DNA of 64,000 nucleotides from Selaginella moellendorffii. Its lineage: Eukaryota; Streptophyta; Lycopodiopsida; Selaginellales; Selaginellaceae. The DNA lies in contig NW_003314268.1 in the NCBI RefSeq assembly GCF_000143415.4, forward strand, positions 2,865,502-2,929,501, in the 5' to 3' direction. Below, piece by piece: positions 1 to 10,039 of the stretch (positions are counted from its first letter, which is position 1; each line of letters starts with the position of its first letter). Position numbers and translations under genes: made by a program. A model generated the notes under the pieces. That model had not been told where the DNA came from. It made no database searches and was given only the letters and a program-made list of their open reading frames with translations.

Positions 1-490
1 GTTATAGTTTTCCCAATTATATAAAAAGGATGCATTCTCAACTAGATTTCATACATATTTTGGATTTGCAACAGAACTTTAAAGAGTATAAATCTGGTAT
101 GTTGCATTATTATATTGTACTATTTTAATCTATGAATGGTGTTTTTTGTATTGTGTATAAACCTAAATTATAGGCACATGCTCTAAATGTCATTGAGGAG
201 TATTTGTATATATGGCTAAAACTGAACTCATATTGAGAATCAAAACTATGTCATTGAAGAATTATCAATACTAACATCAACTAACACTGAAGATTTGACA
301 GACTATTAATATGCTATAGTATATAAATATATATAGATGCTATAGATATGCTATAGTATTTAAATTCATTTGTACATTGTTATTATTCTTCTTATTACTC
401 TCCTTAAATTTCAATTTATGTTTCACTATAGATTTTTATAATTAGCATAAGGAAGATAGAGAACTCCAAAACCTATAAAGAAGGATGAAG
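1..490. other. AT-rich non-coding flank left of the tandem array
   Basis: Strongly AT-rich sequence with no convincing reading frame, RNA gene or repeat structure. It lies left of the point (about 491) where similarity to the other two tandem units begins, so it looks like the unique left border of the array. Confidence 0.5.
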
Positions 491-1099
491 AACATTGAGG
501 TAAGATAAGTTTAAAAACATGAATAAGTACTTTTTCAAAAACTAAATGTCACAAAGCATATTACAATGGATTTATTAGAATTATAGTTGACTTAATGGAG
601 AATAGAGACAAAAAAGCTGACTAATTGGATGAAGACAAAAAAATTATCTTGAAGAAAACCAAAGGCAAAAGTAAAATAGAAAATAGTGATTATTATTTAA
701 AAATGAAAAAGTGTTTTAATTATGGAAAAGCTTCAAAACACTATAAGAGGATTCATGAGAAACTCTAAACACATATCTATTTAATAATTCTCTAATTTAA
801 ATTCAATTCTTCATTAAATGTTTGTTCACCTATATTAGGTGTTAATTAAGATTTGAAATAAGGCTTTAGTTTTCATTCACTTGCATTTCTCTTTGCCTCA
901 ATAATTTGATTTTTCTTTCTCTGGAAAAAAACATTTAGACCACACTCAACTTAATTCATAAACAGCAACATTAGACAATTATTTTAATCCTTTAGACTTT
1001 AAATTTTAAATTGTTGATATCATTTACATTTCAAAAGCTTGAGAAGCCTGTAACTCTTGTGAGCCTCACTAATCTAGCATTATCAAGTTTGTGAATGAT

Positions 1100-1899
1100 G
1101 CAAAGATTATGTAGTAGACAAACACAAACCACACACAAAAGATTCTTCAAGGTGGTATCATTAGTAGAGATCTGGCCAATTGTTGGAAAAATTTAGAACA
1201 AATGAAAATTTGCTATATAGATATTTGACATTATCTGTATTATACAGCTAGGAGGTCTAGAGGTATAAGCACTTTTAGCAAGTGGAGCCAACATAAACAA
1301 ATACATGTAGGACTTTTTATGTTGGGGCTGGATTCTGCCACCATGGATGATGGCAACCAAATGGGTTGTAGCTAAAGTTGGCATTAGAAGAACGTAGACA
1401 CATAGTCTTCTGTCTTTTCACAATTGAGCTTGTGAAGGCAACTGTTCCAAACCCTAAAACATGTACCCTTATATTTCTCAAGCTTTACTATGATTTGCCC
1501 TACTATTTAGCTGTGAAAAAATGTTTAAGAGCAGGATGAGAATCTCTAAATCTATTCCATGTTGAGATCAACATAAACTAGCAGATTGGTGATCGGAGAG
1601 GCTACAGTTGAAAAGGTCTTTTCAAAGGACAAAGGCAAGAAAAAAATAATGAGTGGGTATTTTGAAGAATATTGCTCCCAGCCAGTGGAAGAGTGAGAAT
1701 GGATTTGGATGAAGAGGAATGAGGGGTCTTTTCTCCAGAAGTCTGGTGAGCGATGAGAAGCTTCTTTTGCCATTTCTCCTTTCGTCTCTCCCTTATGTTG
1801 GGCATAGGCTTGCCCAAAGCTCTCATCCATATAAATACCCTCGCCGTCTAACATCCTGCTTCCAGTCTAAAACCCTAAAATAAATAAAAGTTCTAGGGT
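1100..1899 (+). promoter_or_regulatory. leader and promoter region of HAD copy 1, with TATA box
   Basis: This AT-rich stretch is closely similar to 9220-10039. A TATA-like tataaata lies at 1830-1837, about 63 bp before the ATG at 1900. The 5' leader carries a telobox-like aaaccctaaaa. A 100-codon frame on the minus strand (1552-1854) overlaps the promoter and is preserved in unit 2, but the DNA copies are nearly identical, so this is weak evidence for a gene. I see no other gene. Confidence 0.5.
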
Positions 1900-2952
1900 A
1901 TGCAGGTGCTCTTGGACCTCGACCGGACGCTTGTTCGCCTCGATCGCGGCGGCAAACACTCTGCCGGTGGCGATTCCTACGCGCCGCTGCATGGATGCCG
2001 CGAGTTTCTACTCGCGCTCAGCCAAATCCCAGGTATGAGCGTCAGCTTCTTCAGCTTCGGCCCGGAATCGCGAAACCCGCTGCTCGTTGCAAGCCTCCTG
2101 GCCGACATTTTCCCAGCATGCACAGCAGGAGGCCTCAAGGATTGCAGTGTCTTCTCGCAGAACCATCTCTACCGGGTGGACGGATTCACAGTGGGATCTC
2201 CCACGGCGATCGAGGTGGACATGGAGCAAACCATCATGGTGGACGACATGGCTTGCTCGGTGTGCGCTCCAGGAGAGGAGAGGAACTTCTTGCCAGTTTA
2301 CAGTGGAGAGTTCCAGTTCACAGGGGCTGGAGCTGCGTATCCGTGTGGGATCTTCCAGGTGCGAAGAGACAACAGCCTTGTCCGTGTGCTGGGGATGATC
2401 TTGTGGTGCATCGAGGCCTCCAAGGAGCGAGATGTGAGCCTGGTGGAGGCTCTCACGGTCTTGCAGTGGGATTTGGAGCCGAGCACGTACCGGCACAGGC
2501 AAACCAACAGCGAGAGGATCTATAGCTTGGGTCTGGCGGCGATGAGACGCTTCAATCCAGAGATCGAGCTGCTCACGGAGAAGCAAGGATTTTTGCCGTG
2601 GTCGCCGCCGCTGGCAGTGCTCAATCCTGCGTCCCAAGCGCTTTCGTGGTACCGCCACTTTGGCTTCGATGAGGAGCAAGTGAGGAGGGTTGTGAGCAGC
2701 GGAAGATTGGTGGCGTGGAGAGAAGAGTTTGCATCAAGATCAAAACCACAGGTGACAGTCGTCGAGATTTTTGGTGGTTTTAGCCTCAGTCTTCCTCGAG
2801 AACTTTCTGACCAGGCAACCAAACGTGTCTCGAGTGATATCGTGAATTATAGACTGGAGAAACACAGCAACATCGAGCTAGCTTGTGCGGCACCCGGACG
2901 ATTTAAGCTTCGGTTGAAGGCTTTGAGACTATGCGACTTTGATGAAGCATGA
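1900..2952 (+). CDS. HAD-superfamily (FCP1/NIF-like) protein, copy 1, motif III deleted
   Basis: Intron-less frame of 350 codons starting at the first ATG after a TATA box. The N-terminus has the HAD motif I DLDRT (DxDxT) at residues 7-11. A motif-II-like FFSFG lies near residue 51 and a motif-IV-like VDD near residue 114. Family knowledge: these residues bind Mg and carry the phospho-Asp of phosphatases. Compared with copy 2 this copy is shorter by 9 residues, all by net in-frame losses: one Ala, five residues around the IKRLRDL segment, one Asp and two residues in ALVLSW. The IKRLRDL loss removes the likely motif-III Lys, so catalysis is doubtful even though the frame is open. The C-terminal 180 residues match nothing I recognise. 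Upstream and downstream DNA is nearly the same as in the other units. Confidence 0.65.
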   Translation: MQVLLDLDRTLVRLDRGGKHSAGGDSYAPLHGCREFLLALSQIPGMSVSFFSFGPESRNPLLVASLLADIFPACTAGGLKDCSVFSQNHLYRVDGFTVGSPTAIEVDMEQTIMVDDMACSVCAPGEERNFLPVYSGEFQFTGAGAAYPCGIFQVRRDNSLVRVLGMILWCIEASKERDVSLVEALTVLQWDLEPSTYRHRQTNSERIYSLGLAAMRRFNPEIELLTEKQGFLPWSPPLAVLNPASQALSWYRHFGFDEEQVRRVVSSGRLVAWREEFASRSKPQVTVVEIFGGFSLSLPRELSDQATKRVSSDIVNYRLEKHSNIELACAAPGRFKLRLKALRLCDFDEA

Positions 2953-3170
2953 TATTCTTGTGCTCTTGGAGTTTTTGTTCTTGGTTTTGGTGGGTTCTTT
3001 ATTTGGGAGTGTAGATCTCAGTCTCTTCAAGCAAGTTCTTTCACACCTAAAGACTTGGAGCCAGTAATCTGTACAGAGAGAATAACACAAATAGGAACTT
3101 GTTTCATTTTCCAGGACACAAATTGAAGTCCTTATATGGGAGATCCGATGTTTCTAATCTCTCCGGTAAA

Positions 3171-4424
3171 TCAGATGGCTCTTAACAGTCCCTTGTTTAG
3201 CATGTCGGAAACAGTGTCAAACAGCATCCGTTCCAATGGTATGTCAAACTCAGTGATTAGCCCCAAGAGCTTCTCTCTTCCCAGATTGTCGGGACGGATT
3301 CCCGATTGGTTCCAAACGCTCGTCTCAGCAACGCACCTAGAGTTTCTAGCTTTATAGATATCGGCAGAAAGGAACTAGAGACGCTTACTCTTTTGGATAT
3401 GGAAGCTGCGGGAACTTGGCCCTGAGAATCTTGATAATCTCGCTGTTGGACACAACCGTTTCCACGCAGAGATAGCGGCCCGAGGCCTCCTCCTTGTTCA
3501 TGGCCAGAATGTGAGCTTTCGAGACGTCCCTCACGTCCACAACCGGAATGGAGGAATCGCGGTAGCTGCTTTCATGACCTGGGGAAACAAGACACATCGA
3601 TCAGGCTTCTGAAGCATTTTTAAAGCACAAACCATCCACGAAAGCCTTCAAGACCGCACTGCTGAGATTCAGCGTTGGCTGGAGCATCGGGCCAAACACG
3701 TACGAGGGGCAGATCGTGATGAGGTCAAGGCCGTACTCCTTGGAGAGACTCCACGCTAGCTTCTCAGACTCCGTCTTGGCTAAAAGATACCATTGCTTGA
3801 AACAAGAGTCTCAGTGAGTACAACACAGTAACTTTGTCGAGGGTGAGGATAAGTTTACCTTGAGCTTTGTACAGTAGTCAGTATCAGACCAGCAGCTCTC
3901 GTCGACAATTCTTTCCGCAGGCCGATTTGGATCGAACATCACCGCAGCCGCGGACGACGTGACAATGACCCGTTTGACCCTCTCCTGTGCGCAGGCCTTC
4001 AACACGTTGCGAGTGCCGGTGATTGCTGGCACCAAAACATCCTGGGACTCAAAAACACAGTCAGCCTTATCCAGAGAAAAGAAATGAAATAGGAGACTAC
4101 CTCTGGATTCTCAGTCGATGCGGTTACAGGGCAAGCAGTATGGAACACAACTTCACAGTCCTGAATCGCGTCAGCGATTGAGTCATAGTCGAGCACATCA
4201 GCCTTATGTAGTTTTAGTCTCTCGCTTCCATCCAGTTGCTTTAGATGTCCACACTTAGTGCTGTCATCTGAAAGCCACCATCACTAGATCAGGAACAAAG
4301 ACAACAAACCAGAACCTGGATCGCGGACAGTGCCATGAACTGAAAAGCCCTTGTTAAGAAGATCACGAACAATCCACGAAGCAATGAAACCACCAGCTCC
4401 AGTCACGCAAATCGCCTTGCCCAT
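3171..4424 (-). CDS. cinnamoyl-CoA reductase/dihydroflavonol reductase-like extended SDR, copy 1
   Basis: Six exons on the minus strand, starting [17 protein letters not shown], a Rossmann NAD(P)-binding motif of extended short-chain reductases (SDR108E). The catalytic set is visible: Ser in IVTSSAAAV and YxxxK as YLLAK at the start of exon 4. The substrate-side signature NWYCYGK of true cinnamoyl-CoA reductases is replaced by QWYLLAK, so it may be a CCR-like or DFR-like enzyme rather than a lignin CCR. Introns are about 50-60 nt with GT-AG ends. The last exon (about 3171-3323) joins through the acceptor ending gacgag and restores the usual C-terminus ending LLRAI. It converges on the HAD gene and diverges from the DUF3754 copy. 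No disabling change was seen. Confidence 0.8.
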
Positions 4425-4896
4425 TCGGACTGAGTTCCTGCGATCAATGGAGACGAGGAACAGAGTCCCCTGCCTGTGATTTATTCGAAGACTACGTTGC
4501 GCGTGCGAAACTTGTCGTTACCTGTTTTACTTGACTGCAAGGAGAAAATTTTGGCTGAAGAGAAGAAGCTCTTTGAGCACTCGCATTATGTCCAGAGAAT
4601 ATGTCCAACTTACGAAGCCAACCAACTCTGAATTTTGCGCAGCGGCCGTCACGTCATGCTTATTAAGGGTTAGGGCTAGGGTAAGGGCGCCTAATAATAG
4701 AAAGGGATATTAAAGTAAGCATAATCGAGAAACAGCTAGTTACCCTTGACGGGCCCACCATGTCATTAGGCCTTCAGTCAAGATAATATGCTCTCAACCG
4801 CGAAATGTCCTAATATTTTTTATTTTCTTCCTTGATCCGCAAGGAGGAGATTCACGAGTAGGCAGCAAGCAAAGCGATGGCGCTGCCGCGAACAAA
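4425..4896. promoter_or_regulatory. bidirectional promoter with telomere-like repeat, unit 1
   Basis: About 470 bp between the start codons of the divergent reductase and DUF3754 genes. It holds a degenerate telomere-type run (aagggttagggctaggg and on, 4664-4686), equivalent to teloboxes (AAACCCTAA) on the other strand. Similar runs sit at the same place in units 2 and 3. Family knowledge: teloboxes are common in plant promoters of housekeeping genes. Confidence 0.5.
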
Positions 4897-5605
4897 ATGC
4901 AGCTGGGCGGGGGCGCCATCCCTCTATTCTTGCCAAAGCAATGTAAGTACACTGCATATGTTTGATTCTTTCATCTTTCTCGCCTGCCCCTGATTGTGCT
5001 TCTTGTCACAGGGACAGGGCGGAGATCGAATTGCGAGTGGAGGACCACAGCATCCGCCTCAAGCGGGAGATTGTGATCGAGATTCCCAAGAAGGAGCTCA
5101 TCTCCAAGCTCTGTTCTTCCATTATCGGTCAGGGTACTAGATTGCATAGCATTTTGGTTTATAAGACCCCTTGCCTTTTCAGCGCATCGGGATGATTTTC
5201 TGCTGCTTTGTGACAAGCTGGAGCAAATAACCGCCTTGCAGTATCGCTCTAGACAAGAGAATCTCACTATAAGCTACAGCATCTGGTCTACTGTTTCAAG
5301 TTTTCTTCTCTTTCATTGAAAGAACATTGCAGGATGTCTATGAGCTCTTCAATTCTGTTGGCAATGTCAAGAAGCTGGAAAGCTTTTCTGAAGCCCAAGT
5401 CAAGGAAAGTCAGGATGGATTTCTAGAGCTTTTATCTGACATAAGTGTCTCTCACTTTTCCTGCTATGGTTCAGTGATTATAATATAGACAAGCTCTCAG
5501 GCCATGGACAAAAGTAACTTCAAGGCTTTGAGCACGCAAGAGTTGAAAGTGGCAACCTCCAGTTAGTATCTGTTACATTTGACCATGAAAAATCAAGATG
5601 TGATT
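4897..5605 (+). pseudogene. DUF3754 (TMEM143-like) gene fragment, copy 1
   Basis: Matches the first four to five exons of the complete gene at 25845-28070, including IELRVEDHSIRLKREI and DVYELFN. Two splice donors have changed from GT to AT: after exon 3 (ctcactataagc, near 5270) and after exon 4 (gacataagtg, near 5441). After about 5600 the sequence leaves the gene and continues in decayed Ty3/Gypsy DNA. The membrane part and C-terminus are missing. A stable product is unlikely. Confidence 0.75.
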
Positions 5606-6515
5606 TGACGTTTTAGTTGAGGATACATTACATTTTCACTAGTGTTTATTATCCACAGTCAAATGGTTTGGTGAAATGGCTTATTTAAACTTTCAAAAAG
5701 ATGATCGTGAAGTAAATGAATTTTCAACATTCAGATTAAGATGGTTATTTACTGTCTCTTTGGTATGCGTATTTATAAGGGTGTAAAGTTTTATTGGTGT
5801 TTCACCATATAAATTCCTATATAGTTATAATCCAATACTACCAACAAAGTTGGGTTTACCTTAGGGATTGCTGTGGGCTACCAATGCTAAGTTATGGGAT
5901 CAGTATTTGACAAGCATTTTTCCACTTGTTTGAGTAAAATCTGCCAAACACCTAAGCTGTGTACAAGTGGGACAACAACAATAATATAACTCCCATCATC
6001 ATCCACCTATAGAATACAAAGTGGATGAATTAGTATTTGTTTGTTTTCTCAATATTATGGTATGTGTTTATCTAAAAGGCTTCTTGCTTAGTGGAAAGGT
6101 TTATATCGAGTGTTGTAATAAATTGGATTGCAAGTTTATGTGGTTTGGCATGACATCTAGCAGATCGATCCTCCAGAAATTATGTATATGCAGTAGCTAA
6201 AACACTTTGTATAAAGAGATCAAAAATAATTAACACCACCTACAGTTCTATCAATGCCTCCTCCTGATGTTCCTTTGGATCCCAACCCATCCACGAGAGA
6301 ACCCTAATGGTCTTCCATCATTCCGAGAAGAGGGAGTGATGTGAGGTCCAAGTGTATAGCTATAATGCCATATATTAATATGAGCTTTGTGAGATTTTGG
6401 TAGTCATCATATTAACTTCAATCTTGACCACTTGTTATTGTATATAAGCTAGGGTTTTTAAGCTAATTGATACGCATACTTTTTGTACTCTCTTTCCATA
6501 TTCCCTGCACTCACA
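5606..6515 (+). mobile_element. decayed Ty3/Gypsy 3' end with LTR, copy 1
   Basis: Aligns by eye to 21130-22055 of the intact element: end of the integrase core, the post-integrase tail, and an LTR at about 6340-6515 with TATA-like tatataag. It is 5'-truncated; no protease or RT region is seen. Differences from the intact element are mostly transitions, such as TACGGCTACGATGCC against TATAGCTATAATGCC. That fits decay of methylated cytosines. It abuts the DUF3754 fragment without a second LTR. Confidence 0.8.
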
Positions 6516-8501
6516 ATTTAAAAATATTTTTATCTTTATTAGTATAAATAAATTCTATACCTAGCTATTCCATACAGAGAAACATAAACTCTTGTGATAC
6601 AATCACCTTAAGATTTCTTCTTCTGTGAATTCAAGGTTTGGTTTGGGAGATAAATCTGATAACTATTCGCCTGTGCATCGTGCATAAACAGCCCCTTGAA
6701 AAAACGAGTGTAGCAATGCTTATCATTGTTAACATTGTCCAATGACCATCACAAACCAATGTGCCACTTTACATTGATGTGGAAAGCTAAAGGTTAGTAA
6801 AGTTTTTGATATTACTTGGATGTTAAAATGTTTTAAAGATAACTTACCATTTTTTAAACAATTGATTCTCTGAATAGAATTTAGTTAAAAGTGGGATCTA
6901 GAATAATTATTTGAAAAAAGAAATTGATTGTTAAGCCTTGTAATGTTGTAAATTCATATTAAAAGTACTTTAGCACATTTTAATATTCTAAAGGGTCTCA
7001 CTTTTCCTTTCCATGGTGAAATAGTCATTAAGTAATCCTTAGGACTGTCATATATAAATTTAGCATATATATATTTTTGTGGTTTTGTTTCAATAACATT
7101 CTTATAAAACTCAACTACATCAAAAAGTTTACCACTATCTGCCTCTTTGAAACCTAGATTCATATAAACATGTTAATATGAATGGAATGATGTATTATCA
7201 TATTTGTGTATGATATTTTTAAGGATTTCTCAACATAATTATTATAACAGGGGATGGAGCAACATTTAAGTCATAACAATCATTGTGACTTTTACAACAA
7301 AATTCTAGAACAATTTTGTATGATTTCACAGAAGTGTTAATGAATTCTGTAAAATTATATTGGTGTTCCCACTTTGTGCTGATATTGTTAAGTAACTTTG
7401 ATCATGCTAAACAAAGCCACAGAATTCCTCAAAAAGCTACTCCAAACCCTTCTCCTTTTTGTTCTCATTTCTGATGTTAAAAAGAATTAAGACTAACTAT
7501 AGAATATGGATATATGCTTGAAGGGCATTTGTTTCATCTAATATGCCTACTCTAGCAAATGCAAAGTTCACTCTATTAAAAAATTTGCATCTAGCTTGAC
7601 AAAAAGTGGTAATAACGGAAGGCCTCCCAAGACAATACAAATCTGCAATCCACGAGAAAATATAAAAATTAAAGCAATAGTGCTTGAGCCAAGAAATCTA
7701 CAATCAACTTGCTGAAGTATGTCTTTCCATGCAGTGGAATTGCATTGGGGATATATGTGTTTTCTCCTCCATCTAAAGTTGAGTTCTTGAAAACAAACAG
7801 GCCTTGTATTGGAGATTTGTGATAGGAGGATAGAAGTGTTCAATGTCATTATTTTGGTTTCATGCATCTTGATGTCTCAAACTGCTCGATCCTACACCTT
7901 CAAATTTAATGTTTTTTTAACCAATTGTTATGTAATAAAAATTGCTATATAAGTAAACAATATTTACTAAGTAGTCACTAGTGCCAAGAAATAGGGAAAA
8001 AACTTTTAAAAATGAAAAAAATTGTTATTTATTCCTCTCTCTCTAAATCTACTTGATGTTTTAAAATCTTTATTGAATATAGCTATTGTGAAAGTTTCTT
8101 TTTGTTACGCTCATTTAATGCACCAAGATTTTATACCATTCTTTCATGAAGGATTTAGTTCACAACCAAATTCTCATAAATTTAATTTACTTTCTTAATA
8201 AGTTTTATTGTAATTTATCCCATTCTCATAACCAAGTTCAATAGATTCTTTAACAGTTTATCTCACTCTCTTAACAAATAGTTTAGCCCTTTTAACTGGT
8301 AGTTGGGGCAATTTTTTAAGCAAGTGGGATTTAACTGCTCAATCTAAATTGTGAAAGAGAGAAATAAATCGAAAAGAAAGTTTCAAAAGATAAAAAAGTT
8401 TTAACAAGAAAGCAAAGGAAGAAGTATAAGTAGTAAAGATAAAATAATCAAAATTTTCCCTAATTTTAATAATGGCTTAGAAAATAATTAAATTGTTGGA
8501 A
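6516..8501. other. AT-rich block with unidentified ORF remnants, unit 1
   Basis: About 2 kb of AT-rich DNA, repeated in unit 2 at 14663-16686. Two minus-strand frames (6954-7163, 69 codons; 7568-7867, 99 codons) have ordinary amino-acid composition and could be remnants of a mobile-element or captured gene. I do not recognise them. No RNA gene was seen. Confidence 0.4.
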
Positions 8502-8631
8502 GAAACAAATATATGTGTGTATCTCTATTTCTAATTTTTTATTGTAACATTGAGCTAAGATAAGAAGAAACAACAAATATATGTGTAAATCTCTATTTCT
8601 ATTTTTTTATTATAACATTGGGGTAATATAA
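8502..8631 (+). repeat. two-copy minisatellite (about 65 bp) at unit 1/2 junction
   Basis: Two adjacent imperfect copies of a block that reads approximately atatgtgtgtatctctattt followed by ctaattttttattgtaacat and a taagataag end. The same pair sits at 16687-16821, and the last part of one copy is at 491-510. Its place at every unit edge suggests a role in unequal crossing-over. Confidence 0.65.
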
Positions 8632-9219
8632 GTTTTAAAAAAATGAATAAGTACTTTTTCAAAAACTATATGTCACAAAGCATATTATAATGGATTTATT
8701 AGAATTATAGTTGACTTAATGGAGAATAGAGACAAAAAAGCTGACTAATTGGATGAAGACAAAAAAATTATCTTGAAGAAAACCAAAGGCAAAAACAAAA
8801 TAGAAAATAGTGATTATTATTTAAAAATTAAAAAAGTGTTTAAATCATGGAAAAACTTCAAAACACTATAAAAGGATTCATGAGAAACTCTAAACACATA
8901 TCTATTTTTTAAATCACTAATTTAAATTCAATTCTTCATTAAATTTTTGTTCACCAAATTCTTCATATACTAGGTGTTAATTAGGATTTGAAATAAGGCT
9001 TTAGTTTTCATTCACTTGCATTTCTCTTTGCCTCAATAATTTGATTTTCCTTTCTCTAGAAAAAAAAAAACATTTAGACCACACTCAACTTAATTCATAA
9101 ACAGCAACATTAGACAATTATTTTATTCCTTTAGACTTCAAATTTTAAATTGTTGATATCATTTACATCTCAAAAGCTTGAGAAGCCTGTAACTCTTGTG
9201 AGCCTCACTAATCTAGCAT

Positions 9220-10039
9220 TATCAAGTTTGTGAATGATGCAAAGATTGTGTAGTAGACAAACACAAACCACACACACAAGATTCTTCAAGGTGTTATCAT
9301 TAGTAGAGATCTGGTTAATTGTTGGAAAAATTTAGAACGAATGAAAATTTGCTACATAGATATTTGATATCATCTGTATTATACAGCTAGGAGGTATAGG
9401 GGTATAAGCACTTTTAGCAAGTGGAGCCAACATAAACAAATACAGGCTGGATTCTGCCACCATGGATGATGGCAACCGAATGGGTTGTAGCTAAAGTTGG
9501 AGACAATACATAGTCTTCTGTCTTTTCACAATTGAGTTTGTGAAGGGAACCGTTCCAAACCCTAAAACTTGTACCCTTAACACTCTATTTCTCAAGCTTT
9601 ACTATGATTTGCCCTACTTAGATCTAACTTCTATTTAACTACAGTGAAAAAATGTTTAAGAGCAGGATGAGAATCATCTAAATCTATTCCATGTTGAGAT
9701 CAACATAAACTTGCAGATTGGTGATCGGAGAGGCTACAGTTCCAAAGGTCTTTTCAAAGGACAAAGGCAAGAAAAAAATAATGAGTGGGTATTTTGAAGA
9801 ATATTGCTCCCAGCCAGTGGAAGAGTGAGAATGGATTTGGATGAAGAGGAATGAGGGGTCTTTTCTCCAGAAGTCTGGTGAGCGATGAGAAGCTTCTTTT
9901 GCCATTTCTCCTTTCGTCTCTCTCTTATGTTGGGCATAGGCTTGCCCAAAGCTCTCATCCATATAAATACCCTCGCCGTCTAACATCCTGCTTCCAGTCT
10001 AAAACCCTAAAATAAATAAAAGTTCTAGGGTTATTGAGC
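9220..10039 (+). promoter_or_regulatory. leader and promoter region of HAD copy 2, with TATA box
   Basis: Close copy of 1100-1899. TATA-like tataaata at 9962-9969, 71 bp before the ATG at 10040, with the telobox-like aaaccctaaaa in the leader. The overlapping minus-strand 100-codon frame recurs at 9684-9986 with a few substitutions. Confidence 0.5.

Larger units (their letters stand above)
491..8631 (+). repeat. tandem segmental duplication, unit 1
   Basis: First of three direct copies of a multi-gene segment, offset from unit 2 by about 8.14-8.17 kb. For example, the HAD start codons are at 1900 and 10040 and the reductase stop codons at 3171 and 11340. Order: AT-rich leader, HAD gene, reductase gene, 5' part of a DUF3754 gene, decayed retroelement, AT-rich block. 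The left edge begins with the motif aacattgaggtaagataag, which is the end of the about 67-bp repeat that also closes units 1 and 2. That places the breakpoints in or near this minisatellite. Confidence 0.8.

Noticed and set aside
1552-1854. 100-codon minus-strand frame upstream of HAD, present in units 1 and 2
   Set aside because: The copies are nearly identical at DNA level, so openness is not informative; the frame is broken in unit 3 and covers the HAD TATA region.
2008-2679. 223-codon minus-strand frame opposite HAD copy 1 (also at 10148-10660)
   Set aside because: It mirrors the coding strand of the HAD gene, has no independent start context, and its frame reflects the GC-rich codon use of the sense gene.
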